The notes below the pieces were generated by a model. The model was not told where the DNA came from and ran no database searches. It saw only the letters and a program-made list of their open reading frames with translations. The position numbers and the translations under genes were made by a program. Shown piece by piece: positions 36,801 to 48,800 of a stretch of DNA of 64,000 nt (its first letter is position 1; each line of letters starts with the position of its first letter). The DNA is from Progne subis subis (lineage: Eukaryota; Chordata; Aves; Passeriformes; Hirundinidae): the NCBI GenBank assembly GCA_022316685.1, contig JAKJHU010000109.1, positions 1,364,001-1,428,000 of the forward strand, read 5' to 3'.

Positions 36801-39800
36801 GAACATGTTCAAACTTGCTGCATTCTTTTTCTTGTGGTAACTCACAGAAATGTCTGATGTGCAGCTGGGCCCCAGGGAGGGGCCAAAACCAAAGAGTGTT
36901 GTTCCTCTATTCTTCACACTTAAATCGTATTTGGCGGTAGAATAAAGCAGTTTAGTGTCTATGGTTCTAATTCTAGACTCAAAAGGAGTGATAGTCCCTG
37001 TTCCAATAAGCAGACTTTAAAGATTTCCATGACCCAAAGCTGTAGAACTTCCAAATGAAAAGAGAATGAGCAATCCTGGCTATTTGGTGGTGAAGTTCCA
37101 TCAGAGCAACTAAAAAAAGTGCAATGCTACCAAACCGCAATTCAGATGTAACAAGAAGATGCAGGATTCTCAAATACCACCTTCTAATCAGCTTGGAAGG
37201 GTCCCATTTATCTCATAAAATGCTGCAAGGCAAGGCTTCTATCTAAATCTAAAATAGGATTTTAAATGTGCAACGACTGCAAATTACAGAATTGTTTTCT
37301 TCACTTAGCTTGTCATAATCTGTAGCTAAGAGTCCAAAAGCACACTGCAAACAAAGCCCTGAGCAGGGGGATAATCCAATAAATTGACCTCTCTCAGTTC
37401 ACTCAAAATCTGATGACTACTTACATCATGAGAGATTAAAAGAGAATTACAGGGCAGTAATATATTTCTGTAGGAGTAAATCTGCTTTTTGAAGGCCTTC
37501 TTTATAAACATTTGCTGAGGAGCCTTTGTGGTAAGTGGAGCACACAGTACGGTGAGGAAGACTGTCATTGAAACAATCACCTGGGCAAGATCGCTTCTGC
37601 CAATGTATGCAAAAATCCCTTTATCTGCTCATGACTGATCAAAATGCAGAGGCAACTTACAAAAGGAAGACAGAATCCATCAGCAAACTGATGGAGAAAA
37701 GAAGGTATTACTTAAACGAATCCTCAGAAAATGCTTTGTCCTTGCGCAAGCTTCCATGTTATCTAGAATAAAGATATATAAATCTTCACAGCAAAGGCAT
37801 GTTGCCTATTTCTATTCTCCTCCCGACTTCCATGATATTTGAGGAAAGAAGTTGATCCTTACAAGGCCATAGTCACTTAATGTGCAGCCCCCACTTTCAA
37901 ACGTGGCTATTAATAGCAAATCACCCAATCCACAGCCTCATGTTCCTCAGGATATCAATTGACAGCACCATGCAAAATTAGGTGATTTCTCAAGGAGCCT
38001 AAATATCAATATTTGTGTTTGAGCACTGCTGTATTATTGAGTTTCCTCAAAGTCATGCAGCAAATGAATGACAGAGATCTGAGACAATGGTCTCTCCCAA
38101 TTACAGCTGAAAGCCAGAGGACATCTAAGCTACAAGTGATATTACAAAAGGCTGCATTCAGGATCGGGTGCAGCCAAAATACAAATGGCTTTGGCTTTTT
38201 CCTTTGTTTGGGATGTGATCCAGACAAGGTTGCAGTAGTGAGCAGGGGCTGTAGATCCCTAAGCCTCCTTGTAAATCTGCTCGTGGCAAAGAGGAAATTA
38301 AAGCATTAGGCCCATGCAACACACACGTGCATTAATTCAGGCTTCTGAACTTCTGTCAAGGCTGCTCTAATGAGGACAGCAGCAACCCCCTCATTCTGAG
38401 CTTGATAGGACTAGACCCTTCTTTTGATAATTGATTCTGTATAAGATCACGCTCCAAAAGTTATTGAACAGTTAAACACTTTGTTAGTTTGACGCTGTTT
38501 CATAGAAGGCTTAGGCACATGGAGCATTTCAGCATTCCGCTGCAAAATCTCTTTCCAAATCTGCATTGACCCTTCTTACCTACTATGTTTAATTTCAGAA
38601 CCCAGCCAAATAATTTAAAAAATGTTCACTCACTCATCTAGGCTCCACAGTTCACCAGTTTTAATCAACTATGGCATGATTTTTCTGAGGAGGGAATGTG
38701 GAGTAGAAACTACACTCGAACCCCCACCAATGTTCTGATCTTTGACCCTTGTTACAATTGATTCTGAGAACCCCTGTGTGATAGGTGAACTGTGTAAAAT
38801 GTGGTCAGAGGCTGTTTTTAAAGGCCCTCTTCAGTAATCATCCACTTCAAAATGTTTGCGTGTTACAGATTAAACATAAATCTATAGAGACACGAGCAGC
38901 CGTGAAAGCAGCAATGCACCTAAAATTTGAATATAAATGTCTCATTTGAATATCCAATATTTGTAAGCAGTATCCTTTAACTTTGCAAAGAGCAGACCTT
39001 TTGTTCTTCTGACTTACATAAGTGATTGATAGCTCATTAATGTCCCTGACAAAAACACACAGTGACAACAAAAACATTATGAGTATAATAAGGGGAAGAA
39101 AAGGCACTTAATTCCAGATCATAATTTTCAAACAAATAAAAATATACATTTTTGTGTTATATTCTGATCTCGATTGCTCAAATGCTAATCCAAGTATAGT
39201 TCTTGAATGCAGAATTGTAAATACAGATATCCTGACTCTGTGTATGTATTACAATCCTAAAGTACAATACAATATAAAGATACAGTCAAGACAAATAAAT
39301 GTGGACTTCGGTGAGGAACTACCTTTCCCATCCTCCCTTGCTGGCACATTCCATGTAGTTTTTAATCTACATTGTTCAGTAATTCTAAAAATGCAGTGCT
39401 GAAATCCCAGCAAGTGTATCAGATGAGATGAGAAAAAACAACTCTGATAAAAGAACTTGCAATGTTCTAGTTTTAGATCAATGTTCTAGTTTTCAGACCG
39501 TCTTTCTTATAAAGCAGAACTTGATCCTCCTTCCCTTCCTTGGCTGAAAGAATGCTTTTTTTTAAACAGGATTTCAGGCTTACATCTGCCATTGTGTGAG
39601 CCAAATATTATTTATCTATTAATAAGTGCAATTTTATTCTCCATGCTGCAAGGAACTAAGGAGAACTGAAGGCAACGGAAGGTAAAGAAAACCTTTGCTA
39701 ACTAAATAGTTGTTCTCAGCATCTGTGTACCAGAGGACAAGATGTGACTTGGAAGACCATCATTTTACTCCAAGGAAATGTCTTTGAAGAACATAAGGAA

Positions 39801-42800
39801 TTCTTCTGCCAGGATGTAAGAAAGATTGATAATTATAGAGTAATATGGTTTCTATTTTAGCTCTGTGGTAGTCATGGCAATTAAACACTGATTTTATTTT
39901 TTTTAATTATATGGGATAATAAATGCATTTTATTTAATATGCTGTGTTGGAGAGAAAAATATATCCTTTACACTAGGAAAATACCATAATCAAATGGATC
40001 CCCTAAGCAATGCAGCATTTTAGATCAAAAATTATGTGGCAAAGCTCCAACATTTATGCAGTCAATACTAACAGAGTCAAACTAATTCCTTACCCCCTGC
40101 CTGTTACCCCAAGCCTTTCTTCAATTCATGCCTCAGCCTAACACAGTTTACATTCTTTCTTCAAACTTATTTCAAATTGGGTATGACTTTTCTTGGTTTC
40201 TTTTGCAAATGCATCTAATAGCAAATAAGGAGTCTCAAGACTTCCTGAATGATTTTTTTGGATAGAGAAACAGAAGCAGAACCTTACTAAAGCACATCAG
40301 AAAGAATAAAGGAACAGAAAACATATCTTAGGTAAGAAGGGAGATTTGAGAAGTGTGAAGGTTCGAATCGTTAATTATTTGAAGCAATATGAGCAGCAAA
40401 ACTGAATGAGAATGAATTTACAGTCCTAAAGATCCCTAAGAAAGCTCTGAGGGTGGAAGAAGAAAGAAAGAAAGAAGACAGAGATCTCTTCTTATTGTGA
40501 TTTTGGTTTTGAAGAAGGTGTAACTCAAGCCCAAGGAAATCTGCCAAGCATAAAATAAAATAATCTAATGTTGAATCTTTGTTCACTGGAGTGATGAAAA
40601 ACCCAACCTCTGTGGAGAGGCAAGAGATCAAAAGAGTCTTCTCACTAAGGGCTCTTATTCCTACCTTGTTCCCTTTTATAGCTGCTGAACACACCCCAGC
40701 CAATCCCTTCAAAGAGCTCAACTTCTAAAGCCCAATTCTCTGAAGGAATGTTCTGGGGGTTTTAAATTAGGGACCACGGACAAGAAAATGTAGCTTATCC
40801 TCTTCTGTCTCTCTCCAAACAGCAGAACCTTTTGTTGCCTCCCAGAAGGGTTAATTTTGGCCATTTCAGCTTCTGCAAAGGACAAGAGGTCTCACACTAC
40901 CATTACTCCCAGAAACACTGCATTGCTAAGCTTTTGGCTGTCAGATCTTGAATGTCAACCCACATATTTAAAAGATCTCTACATTTAGGCTATCATGGGT
41001 TGGCACAGTTTTGTTCTCTGGTTGTAGAGAAAAGTGAAATGTTTTTCCCTGCCATGACCGTGGAGTGGTTTTGGGAGGGGAGGACAGGGACCTATTAAAA
41101 AGCTAGACAAGATATTGGCACTAAGGAATGTCAGTGCGACTCTGGAAGGAACATTTCAAACGAATCTGCAGCAGATGGCTCTCTCTCGCTCTGGAATCAG
41201 CCATGAGGTACCATGGTGGGCGGCGGGCTGGCCCGGGCCGGGCCCTGCTGCCCCTCTGGGTGACTGGGCCGGGCCCGGCCGGGTGTCCGAGGGCCGCTGC
41301 CCGCACGGGGAGGGCCTGGGCCGGCTGAGCCCTTTCCCCTGCTGCCGGCACGGAAGAGGCAGCTGCAGCTCGGCAGCGCCGGCCACGTGCTCAGACCGCG
41401 GCAGAGGGGGCCGAGCCGTGGCCCAGCTTAATCACCACTGGCAGCGGAGAAAGAAAGCCTGCAGCTCCGTAACAACTCTGAGCTGAGCCACCCTGGGTGA
41501 GACCGAGGGGTGGGAAAAGGACATTTACCAGCTTCTTCTGTCAGCACAGCTTTGCATTTCCTTCAGCTCCTGCAGCCCGGGGTGCACGTGGCCCTTGCAG
41601 GCCTGGGTGGATTTAACCCTTTCCTAGCATCATGGGACTTTTAAAGCACAACTCTTCCTTGAGAGAAAGAAGAAAGAAAACAGAGGGTACGTGGAACAGA
41701 CACCGAATGAAGTCAGTTAGATTAGAAGTGAAAGAATTAATAATACTGGAGTAGGATTGAAGAAGTGAACATTTTTAACCGGACTTCTCTAAGGTAAACT
41801 ATGGAGAAATGGACTGTTCTTTGAGCATCTTAGTGTTGGTGGGGAGAATGCTAATTCTAATCAAAATTGAGGACTGATGTAATTGAGAATTATTTGACAA
41901 CTTTAAAGTCCTCACTCCTGGGTTAAAAGGAGTTCTCAGTCTTTGAGACAAAGATGATTTTAGACTAGAAGAAGTATTTGTTTGTAAATAGTACCCCAGA
42001 TACATTGAGAAGCTCTGCTGATAGAACATCGCAGTCTGCAAAAAATCCGGGTGGCAGCAGATGCGTGACATTAAGAGCACTGGACTATTTTGTCTTGTGG
42101 AAAATGTCTTTATAAAAAGATCTGAGAGAGACTCTTCTCCTAAAGTAATGAGCGATTATGTCTAAATAGTGAAACTGACTGAAAATCTCCAGTTGTGTCT
42201 TTCTATGTTGTTTAATAAGACAGTTAATAGTTTGTAGGAGGAGAGAAGCGTGTTTTAAAGTCTCATTCTGTTTTTGTTCAGGTTTTCTTTTTCTCAACTT
42301 GTTTTTCATTCTTTTAGTGTGTGTTAATAAAACTATTTTTGTTCATTTTTCAGCTTAAGTCTGCTTTGTTTTTTCTCCTAATCTCTCCCTCCCACAGAAA
42401 AAGAATAAATACTAAACCCCCTACATTAATTGGTGTTTCTGCCCGGTTTTATTAAATTAAGACCATTGCACAGTCCCATCAGATGAGGGCTAGAAAACGC
42501 TTGTCCTGAGGACCAATTATTGTCATAATAGTTAATAAAGCAAAAGAGGCCACTATGCTTAAAGAGGCAGGAGAATGAAACTCTAAATCATATTGAACAG
42601 TAAAAAACACAGAGAGAATGATCCAGATCACTTGGAAGCAAATATCAAATTTTCCTAATGGCCACGGTAAAATCACGCATTACAACCAATGAACGTAATT
42701 CCAGCTTGCCAGAGACAGGAAGGAGATTGGTCTGGGGAAGTGGAAACCAGAAGAGAGCTAACAAAGCCTTTGCACATAAATCAGGATCATTTCAGGTAAG

Positions 42801-45800
42801 AGTAGGGAGATGAAATCACCATGACATCGAGTGCTAGATTACTAGCAAAACAGTACATGCCATTCTGGTTTTCTTAGTTTAGGAGGGAAATTGATAAATT
42901 GGAGGGGGTTTATGAAGCACCCAGTTGAATGAAAGCTTTCTTTACATTGAAAGACTCAAGGTCTTCCAGTGGTTTATCTTCATAACCAGTAAGTTCTTCT
43001 AAGAGGTGACTCGATCAGTGGTGTTAAGAGAAGTATTTGCAATAACAAATTTTAGGCATATTATTTAGGTTCTTTCATACACAATATGTAATGACTGGAA
43101 GTTGAATCTATACATAGATTAAAAGAAATGTGTATATTTTAATGGCAAGAAAATTAACTGGTAAACCAAGTTATCGAAAGTTCTGAGTTCCTATAAATGG
43201 AAATATTTTAATAAGAAGCAAGTTGTTCTAATTTATTTCCTAATTGGAAAAAATAATTAATTCAGAAAAAGTTCAACAGACTGTGTTAAACAAGAAAAAA
43301 GGTTAGATAGCTTTAAATCTTTGAATCACTCTGGTTTCTTATCCAGCTTCATTATTCTTCCCCAGCAGGGTAAGTTCACATTACAATTGCCGGCTGCTTG
43401 CAGGAGGCAATTGTATTATGAGCAGTTTTTTTGCTTTGCTCAGAGCAGTGCACTTTATTTAACAGCTGCCCCATCAGCTTGTTGCTTAAATAATAAACTA
43501 CAGAGCTGTATTGTTAGAAAGCTGGAATAGTTAAGAGTTGGGAATATATTTTGTCCACTGCATTTCATCTAAAGATGCAAAGCAGAGATCAAAGTACTTT
43601 GCCTCCTAAACTTTTGTGATAACATAAAGAATTCCAGTGGTAGAGTCAAAAGAAATTACGCAGCATTGGAGTATTCATTCATTAGAAACCAGTGTGATTT
43701 CACTAACAGCAGAGGTCTACATATGGGGTGGGTGAACAGTCTCAAGATGTCTGGAATAATATTAACACTTTAGAAGCTTTTTGTTCATACTTGATTAGGT
43801 TTGGGTCCTGTTTTTGTTTCAGACACAGTCTTGAAAACAGAACTCCATCTGCTTTAGAGAAACACCAGGGAGGCTGCTTGTTTTTTAAAGTGCAGAGGTT
43901 TGGTTAGTGTGATAGTTTGAAATAAAACCTCCCTGCTTTGATGTTTTCTTACCCACCACTCCAGGAGGTTGTCTTCCTTGTCCAAACTGATGAGGCGTAA
44001 CAGTCTAATCAACTATTTATCCAGACATCATTACTAAGAACATGCGCAATGAAACGATTCTGAACTCGAGCTGGACTGTGCTGCTGCGTTTTTACTCAGG
44101 TATGGATACTGGTAAATGAAGGTGGAGTGACTACTGAGGGAAGATGCAGCAAAGAGAACTCTAACAGAAGTAAGTAGGATCTGAATAAACAAGCCAGGCG
44201 AGATCGAGGGCGGTGGCAGAGGCGCTGCTCAGAACGCCCAGTCACCCTGCTGCCAGATGGAAGCTCAACACCGCTGGGGGGATGTTGGCTGACAGCAAAT
44301 AGGCAAATCTCTGTATTTCTAAGGACCTCGTGAAGGCAATTCTGAATCTGGCTCGGAGGTGATCAGGGGATTGGGGAAGGTGGTAGAGATATGGGAGGAA
44401 ATCACGTATTTTTCATAAACAAGAGAGATTAGAGCAGGCTATCAACACGCACATCTTTCCTGCTATATACCATGTGACCGTGGATAAGAAGTGACATTAT
44501 GCACATGCCTAAAAAGAAGATTCTCCTGAAATTAGGTCAAATGCCTTGATCTCACTTTCACCAGAGAAAAGCTGCAATAAATCAAGAAAATTCTTTTATG
44601 ATGTTGTGAATTTACAGAGCAGAAGTGGCCGACTTGTGATTATTCTACCAGTACAAGTATGGTTAAACTTTTAACAATCAAATGCAAGTCAGAACATGCA
44701 TATATCTCCATTTGTTTAAAAAAATAATAAAAAGAAAGGAAAAAAGGCAATGTATTAATTGTAGGTAGAGGATTATGAAAATGGTAGTGTTCCAGATGGA
44801 TTTACGTAAGGAAAACTAATAACTCATACTACGTGGTAACAAAGAAACCTGTTAATATGGTGCATGTATTGAGCAGGTTCAAGATTCTTACCAAAATCAG
44901 CTCATCATTAGCTAATTCTCGAGTCCAGTATGTTTTGGGACCATCTCCCTCAATAAGAGTTTGTTTGCAATAGATCTTGTTTTCGTTCTCCCAAGTGGCC
45001 AAACTCTGCAGGCGAGAAAACCATTAGGAAACACATTAATTATATTCCTGAGCAGCATGAGACAGAGACAACAATGAGCAGTAGTGAGAATAATTGCTCC
45101 ACTAAAGGAGCAACACATAGATAGATAAAGGCAAAAGGAAAAAAGTCATCAGTGGAAAGTGAAATAAAAATTAAGGTACGATGGGGAATTTTGGAAAGAA
45201 GTATATATTAGTAACAAAGTAGTTGCAAATGTGTCTTTTCAGTGTGAAGCCACTCAGTTTCCATCAAATGCTTTATGCTGAAAAATGTAATTTAGGAACA
45301 TGCTAATGTAGTGTCCACATTCCCAAGCATCTTTGTTACACATATGATTTGATCTGAGATGTTATTTATCACTACAAAATCCCCTAAGAGTAAAAGCATA
45401 AACAACGGTATATATGATGTTGTCATAAATAACGCAGTATTTGTTACTTACAATCTTTCCCGCTCTATGGCACTGTGCCAGGTTAACTGTGTATTAAACA
45501 TATTGAGTTAACAAACCAGAATAAATCACAGCTAAATTAAAGAAACATTGTTAGAATTCAAATGTTTGTGACATTACTTTTTTAAGGTTGTAAATCTGGA
45601 GACTGAAATACCCTTGGGCATTTTTCAAAGCATTTGAATAATGAATATGAAACCACTGAGAGATAAAAGAATCTGAAAGGACAGGATTTTGTTTAACTTC
45701 GAGAAACAGGCAAGCCCTGTCTGCTCCTTGCTCTGTTTCACTCAAGCACTGAACTATAACTCCACAGTGCAATGGAACAGCTGTGCAGAAGGATGCCCTG

Positions 45801-45861
45801 TAATGAATGTTCAAGTAATTGCTTTATAACTACACAGGGGAGACATTTATTAGTCTGTGAT

Positions 45862-45917
<56 letters not shown>

Positions 45918-48412
45918 CGTGTGTGTGTGTACGTATGACTAAATTCAAGTTAACACTTTGCAGACTTTCCAAGGGAAAAAAACCCCACTCTTTACTCTGA
46001 TTTAAAATTAGCTGTTTGCTTTTAAAATATTTTTCAAAACAATAGATTTTATAAACCAACAAGCCATCTCAAACAGCAGTTATAGAAGCTGTGCCTTGAA
46101 GTGCAACCACGTATGATTCCCTCTTTGTCTGCACAATGGATCAAGTTAGTTGGCAGTACAAAACCCTCCACCTCATAAAGTATATCAAAATCTATCACCA
46201 CTCAGCAGTTTTGCCAGATACTGCAAACTACATTCTGGAGTACTATTTTATTTTCTGTCAGTTTCTGCTCTGTGGCCACATCTTGGTTATATACACACAG
46301 CAGTACAACTTATTTCTGAGAGTGGACTATAAATAATTCCACAACACATGGAAAAAATTTACTACTTCAGAAAACCCATTTCTTTCAGGTTTTTCCAACT
46401 TTCATAGCTTGCAGCCATAATTATTGTTTTTCCATCTGCAGCAATAAATCCTTCTCTAGAAAGCAGGTCACAGTTATCATGTATGCATTATGTATGAAGA
46501 TGCTTTTGCTGAACAAGATAAATTAACAAAGCCAGCAACATTTCCTGGACAAACTGTTAGATATACGATAACTCGTCCTAGGGAGCAAATGGATGTTCTA
46601 AATATTCACTGATTTTCAGAATCTGCTTCCTTCTTCATAAATTTATGTTGACAGCAATTGAACTGAAGACAGTAAGTACTGAATTTTTAGTGATAAAAAT
46701 TGTCTCAAAAGCAGCTTTTGAGCTTTTTTTACCCAGGTATTAGGAGACATCATATTTTGGGAAGTAGATTATTTCACCAACATTGGACACTTTTAAAACT
46801 GGATCCTCATTTGAGATGACATTCCAATAATCTTTATTTGTACTTGTTTATTAAGAGTTTTATATATACTTATAATATATACTTTATAATTATGAGAGTA
46901 AACTGCCAGAAGAAAGCATAACTAACCCATGCCTTCAATAATGGTTTTCAAAAGGCAGCTATGACCACAGCCCATTTCCCCAAACCTCAAATCCCACATA
47001 TCTACACCAGCAAAAACCTGGTGTAAGATGCTGCCAACTTAAATCCCCCTCCATGGCCACAGAAGTGGTTACAAAGGTACAGGAGCAGGGTCTCACACAC
47101 AGAATTAAACCCAAGACACTCCAGTGACTGCCCTCAAATGCAGCTCTGCTCAAGGAGATCGTGCGACTGTGGCTGGTACAATCTCAGCTGAAAGCTCGTC
47201 TCACACTGTTAAACAGCTATCTACCAGTAAACCAGACACATGCACTTGGCAAAGGTGTGAAAGAGGATTTCAGCCCCAAACTACTGCTTGAGAACTGTGG
47301 TCCTGCTTGAGAACTCATCTGATGCAATCTAGCAAAAAGCTATGCCAGATTTGTGCACTAAATCCTGACTCTTGAGGTCTCTTGCTCCACCATTTCCCAT
47401 GTTTCTGTCAGGGACAGAAGCTGGGGAGAGCTTTCACTGCAGCTGAGGTCTTCAGGGGAGACAGAAGCAAAAAGAGAAGAACTAAACCCTGCCAAGCTGG
47501 AAACCAGATACCTGAACTCTGCTTTCGGGACCTGTCATGTCCTGTTGCCTTCAGATTTCAGTTTTATCCCGAAAGAGGGACAAGAGAAATGGTGACCACC
47601 AAGAACCTCCAAGAGTGCTTCTGGTAAGAGGGTGGAGGGCAGCGATGCCGCTGTCTGGGGACACGGGCAGCAGATGTGTTTGTCCCATCCGAAAAGAACT
47701 TGGTAATACACACACTCCCCACACGCACGCACATGCCCCAGCTCTCTTCCTACCCTGCACTTTCGGCCGTCCACCGTCTCCTCCTCAAAGCTCTCCCCGA
47801 TTTTGAAGTTGATCTCAGTGGTGCGGACAGTGGTGGAAGTTTTGATGTAGAACTGGTCCCCGTCCTGACGGATCTCCACGTGGGGTTTGGAGGCGGCTGC
47901 CACCGCCACTTTCCTGAGCATGGCATTAACACCTGGGCGAAGCGGGGAGGAAGCAGAGCTTGAAGTCGGCGGCCGTGCCCTGGACCGATCTCGCCCGGCA
48001 TCGCGCAGATCGGGGAGCGAGGCGAGAGGCCGGGACCCCGCGCGTAGCCCCGGGGCACCGCTGCGGCGCTCGGGAGCCGCGGCGCTCCGGCAGGCTCCGC
48101 ACGGCCGGCGCACGGGCACACGGGGCTTTGGGACACACAACGCCGGCACAGCCCGGCTCCCCGGGCACGGCACCCGTAGATGAGGCGGGCACCGCTCCGT
48201 GCCTCGACCGCCCCTCCCCGGGCAGGGCTCCGAGCCGTGCCCCGCACCGGCGGCAGCCGCTCACGCCCGCGGCCGCGCACGGAGCTCTCCTGCGGCCGCC
48301 ACCCCGCGTCCCCTCCCGCTGCCCGGCTCCCCCGCGCCTCACCCAGCGCCTTGAGCAGCTCGTCGAAATTCTCGCTGCTCCTCATCTTCCAAGTGCCGGC
48401 GAAGTTGGGCAT
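33774..48412 (-). CDS. CRABP1: CRABP1, cellular retinoic acid-binding protein 1 (complete)
   Basis: Cytosolic intracellular lipid-binding protein that holds all-trans retinoic acid in a ten-stranded beta-barrel and buffers or delivers it for CYP26 metabolism (family knowledge). CDS segments in minus-strand order: 48412-48343, 47932-47754, 45005-44892, 33824-33774. They sum to 414 bases, 137 aa plus stop, exactly the family length, with the four-exon layout and 179-bp exon 2 typical of the family. It starts [20 protein letters not shown]. Arg112, Arg132 and Tyr134 (111/131/133 without Met) are the carboxylate-binding trio. The lid-helix basic residues in [10 protein letters not shown] are present. 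CRABP1 rather than CRABP2, from the [15 protein letters not shown] end and the IREB2 synteny. Introns are 410 bp, 2.7 kb and 11.1 kb. No lesion seen. Confidence 0.98.
35914..35955 (+). repeat. 14-bp tandem repeat, three copies
   Basis: AGATCTGAATTTGC, AGGTCTGAATTTGT and AGGTCTGAAATTGC follow each other directly, one to two mismatches apart, inside CRABP1 intron 3. Confidence 0.9.
39460..39493 (+). repeat. 19-bp tandem duplication, two copies
   Basis: CAATGTTCTAGTTTT occurs at 39460 and at 39479, separated by AGAT. Confidence 0.9.
40991..42472 (+). mobile_element. Probable solo ERVL-type LTR (antisense in CRABP1 intron 3)
   Basis: The block opens with TATCATGGGTTGGCACAG, which resembles the TGTCATGGGTTGGCA-like start of avian ERVL LTRs from memory. 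It ends near GGTGTTTCTGCCCGG and a terminal CA. Inside are a CpG-rich core at about 41,210-41,420, a TATAAAAAGATCTG at about 42,111 and AATAAA signals at about 42,327 and 42,405, all in plus orientation. No target duplication was clear and no gag/pol/env reading frame is present. Confidence 0.55.
44892..45005 (-). CDS. CRABP1: CRABP1 exon 3
   Basis: 114 bp, acceptor TGCAG, donor GTAAGA, phase 0 on both sides. Encodes [17 protein letters not shown], then [19 protein letters not shown] and IL. It includes Arg112, one of the retinoate-binding arginines. Confidence 0.98.
45006..47753 (-). other. CRABP1 intron 2
   Basis: 2.7 kb. It holds an ATACAT hexamer array and an AT-rich imperfect palindrome near 46,855-46,895. 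No coding sequence recognised. Confidence 0.8.
45862..45930 (+). repeat. (CATATA)n hexamer microsatellite plus (GT)6
   Basis: About nine uninterrupted ATACAT units from 45862 to 45917, then CAC-type junction bases and six GT units at 45919-45930. The minus-strand reading of alternating Met-Tyr is a by-product of the repeat. Confidence 0.97.
47754..47932 (-). CDS. CRABP1: CRABP1 exon 2
   Basis: 179 bp, acceptor CCCAG, donor GTAGGA. Encodes residues 24-83, including [39 protein letters not shown] and [12 protein letters not shown]. Confidence 0.98.
48343..48412 (-). CDS. CRABP1: CRABP1 exon 1 coding part
   Basis: 70 bp, 23 codons plus one base, donor GTGAGG. Encodes the first beta-strand and the start of helix 1. 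It lies inside a CpG island. Confidence 0.97.
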
Positions 48413-48800
48413 GGCGCGGGGCGGGCGCTGCGGAGGGCGGCGGGGACGCGGCGCTGCTGCTCGCTCTCCGGCTCAGGCACCTTGTGAGCGGGGCGGACCG
48501 CGGCGGCAACGGCACGGAGAGCCGGGCACACCCACCCGGTCCCCCACCCCTTCCCCCGGGCCAGCACCACGCCGCCAGACAGCCGGCCCCCTCCCTGTCG
48601 TGGCCATCCATCCATCCATCCATCCATCCTGCCCTCTCCATCCAATCTGCCCTCTCCATTCATCACCGCTTGCCGCCTGCCTTGCGGGCTCCACAGCTGC
48701 CTCTCCTGGGACTGCCCGAGAACGAGAGCCCGCTTGTCAGTTGTCCCGCAAATGAGGTGGATGGTGAGGACTTGATGAAAAGCCCCAGAGGCAGGCAGGG
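48413..48800 (-). promoter_or_regulatory. CRABP1: CRABP1 CpG-island promoter and 5' UTR
   Basis: GC- and CpG-rich sequence runs from intron 1 through exon 1 to about 48.6 kb, with several GGGCGG-type boxes just upstream of the ATG. I saw no TATA box at a fitting distance. CRABP1 islands are known to be methylation-regulated in mammals; whether this holds here is unknown. Confidence 0.75.
48604..48662 (+). repeat. (CCAT)n repeat and 18-bp duplication
   Basis: About six and a half CCAT units at 48604-48629, followed by two near copies of TGCCCTCTCCATCCAATC with an 18-bp period, in the CRABP1 promoter. Confidence 0.9.

Larger units (their letters stand above)
33825..44891 (-). other. CRABP1 intron 3 (11 kb)
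   Basis: AT-rich, with no recognised coding sequence. Besides the LTR at 40.99-42.47 kb and two short tandem repeats it holds unique sequence. A block at about 43,905-44,400 has mixed GC content and may be old repeat; I could not assign it. Confidence 0.75.

Noticed and set aside
45850..46062. Minus-strand ORF with repeated Met-Tyr
   Set aside because: Direct translation of the ATACAT microsatellite.
47535..48755. Long ORFs of 106-220 codons around CRABP1 exons 1-2
   Set aside because: They read through intron 1 and the promoter. Only the CRABP1 frames with correct splice sites make a family-length protein.
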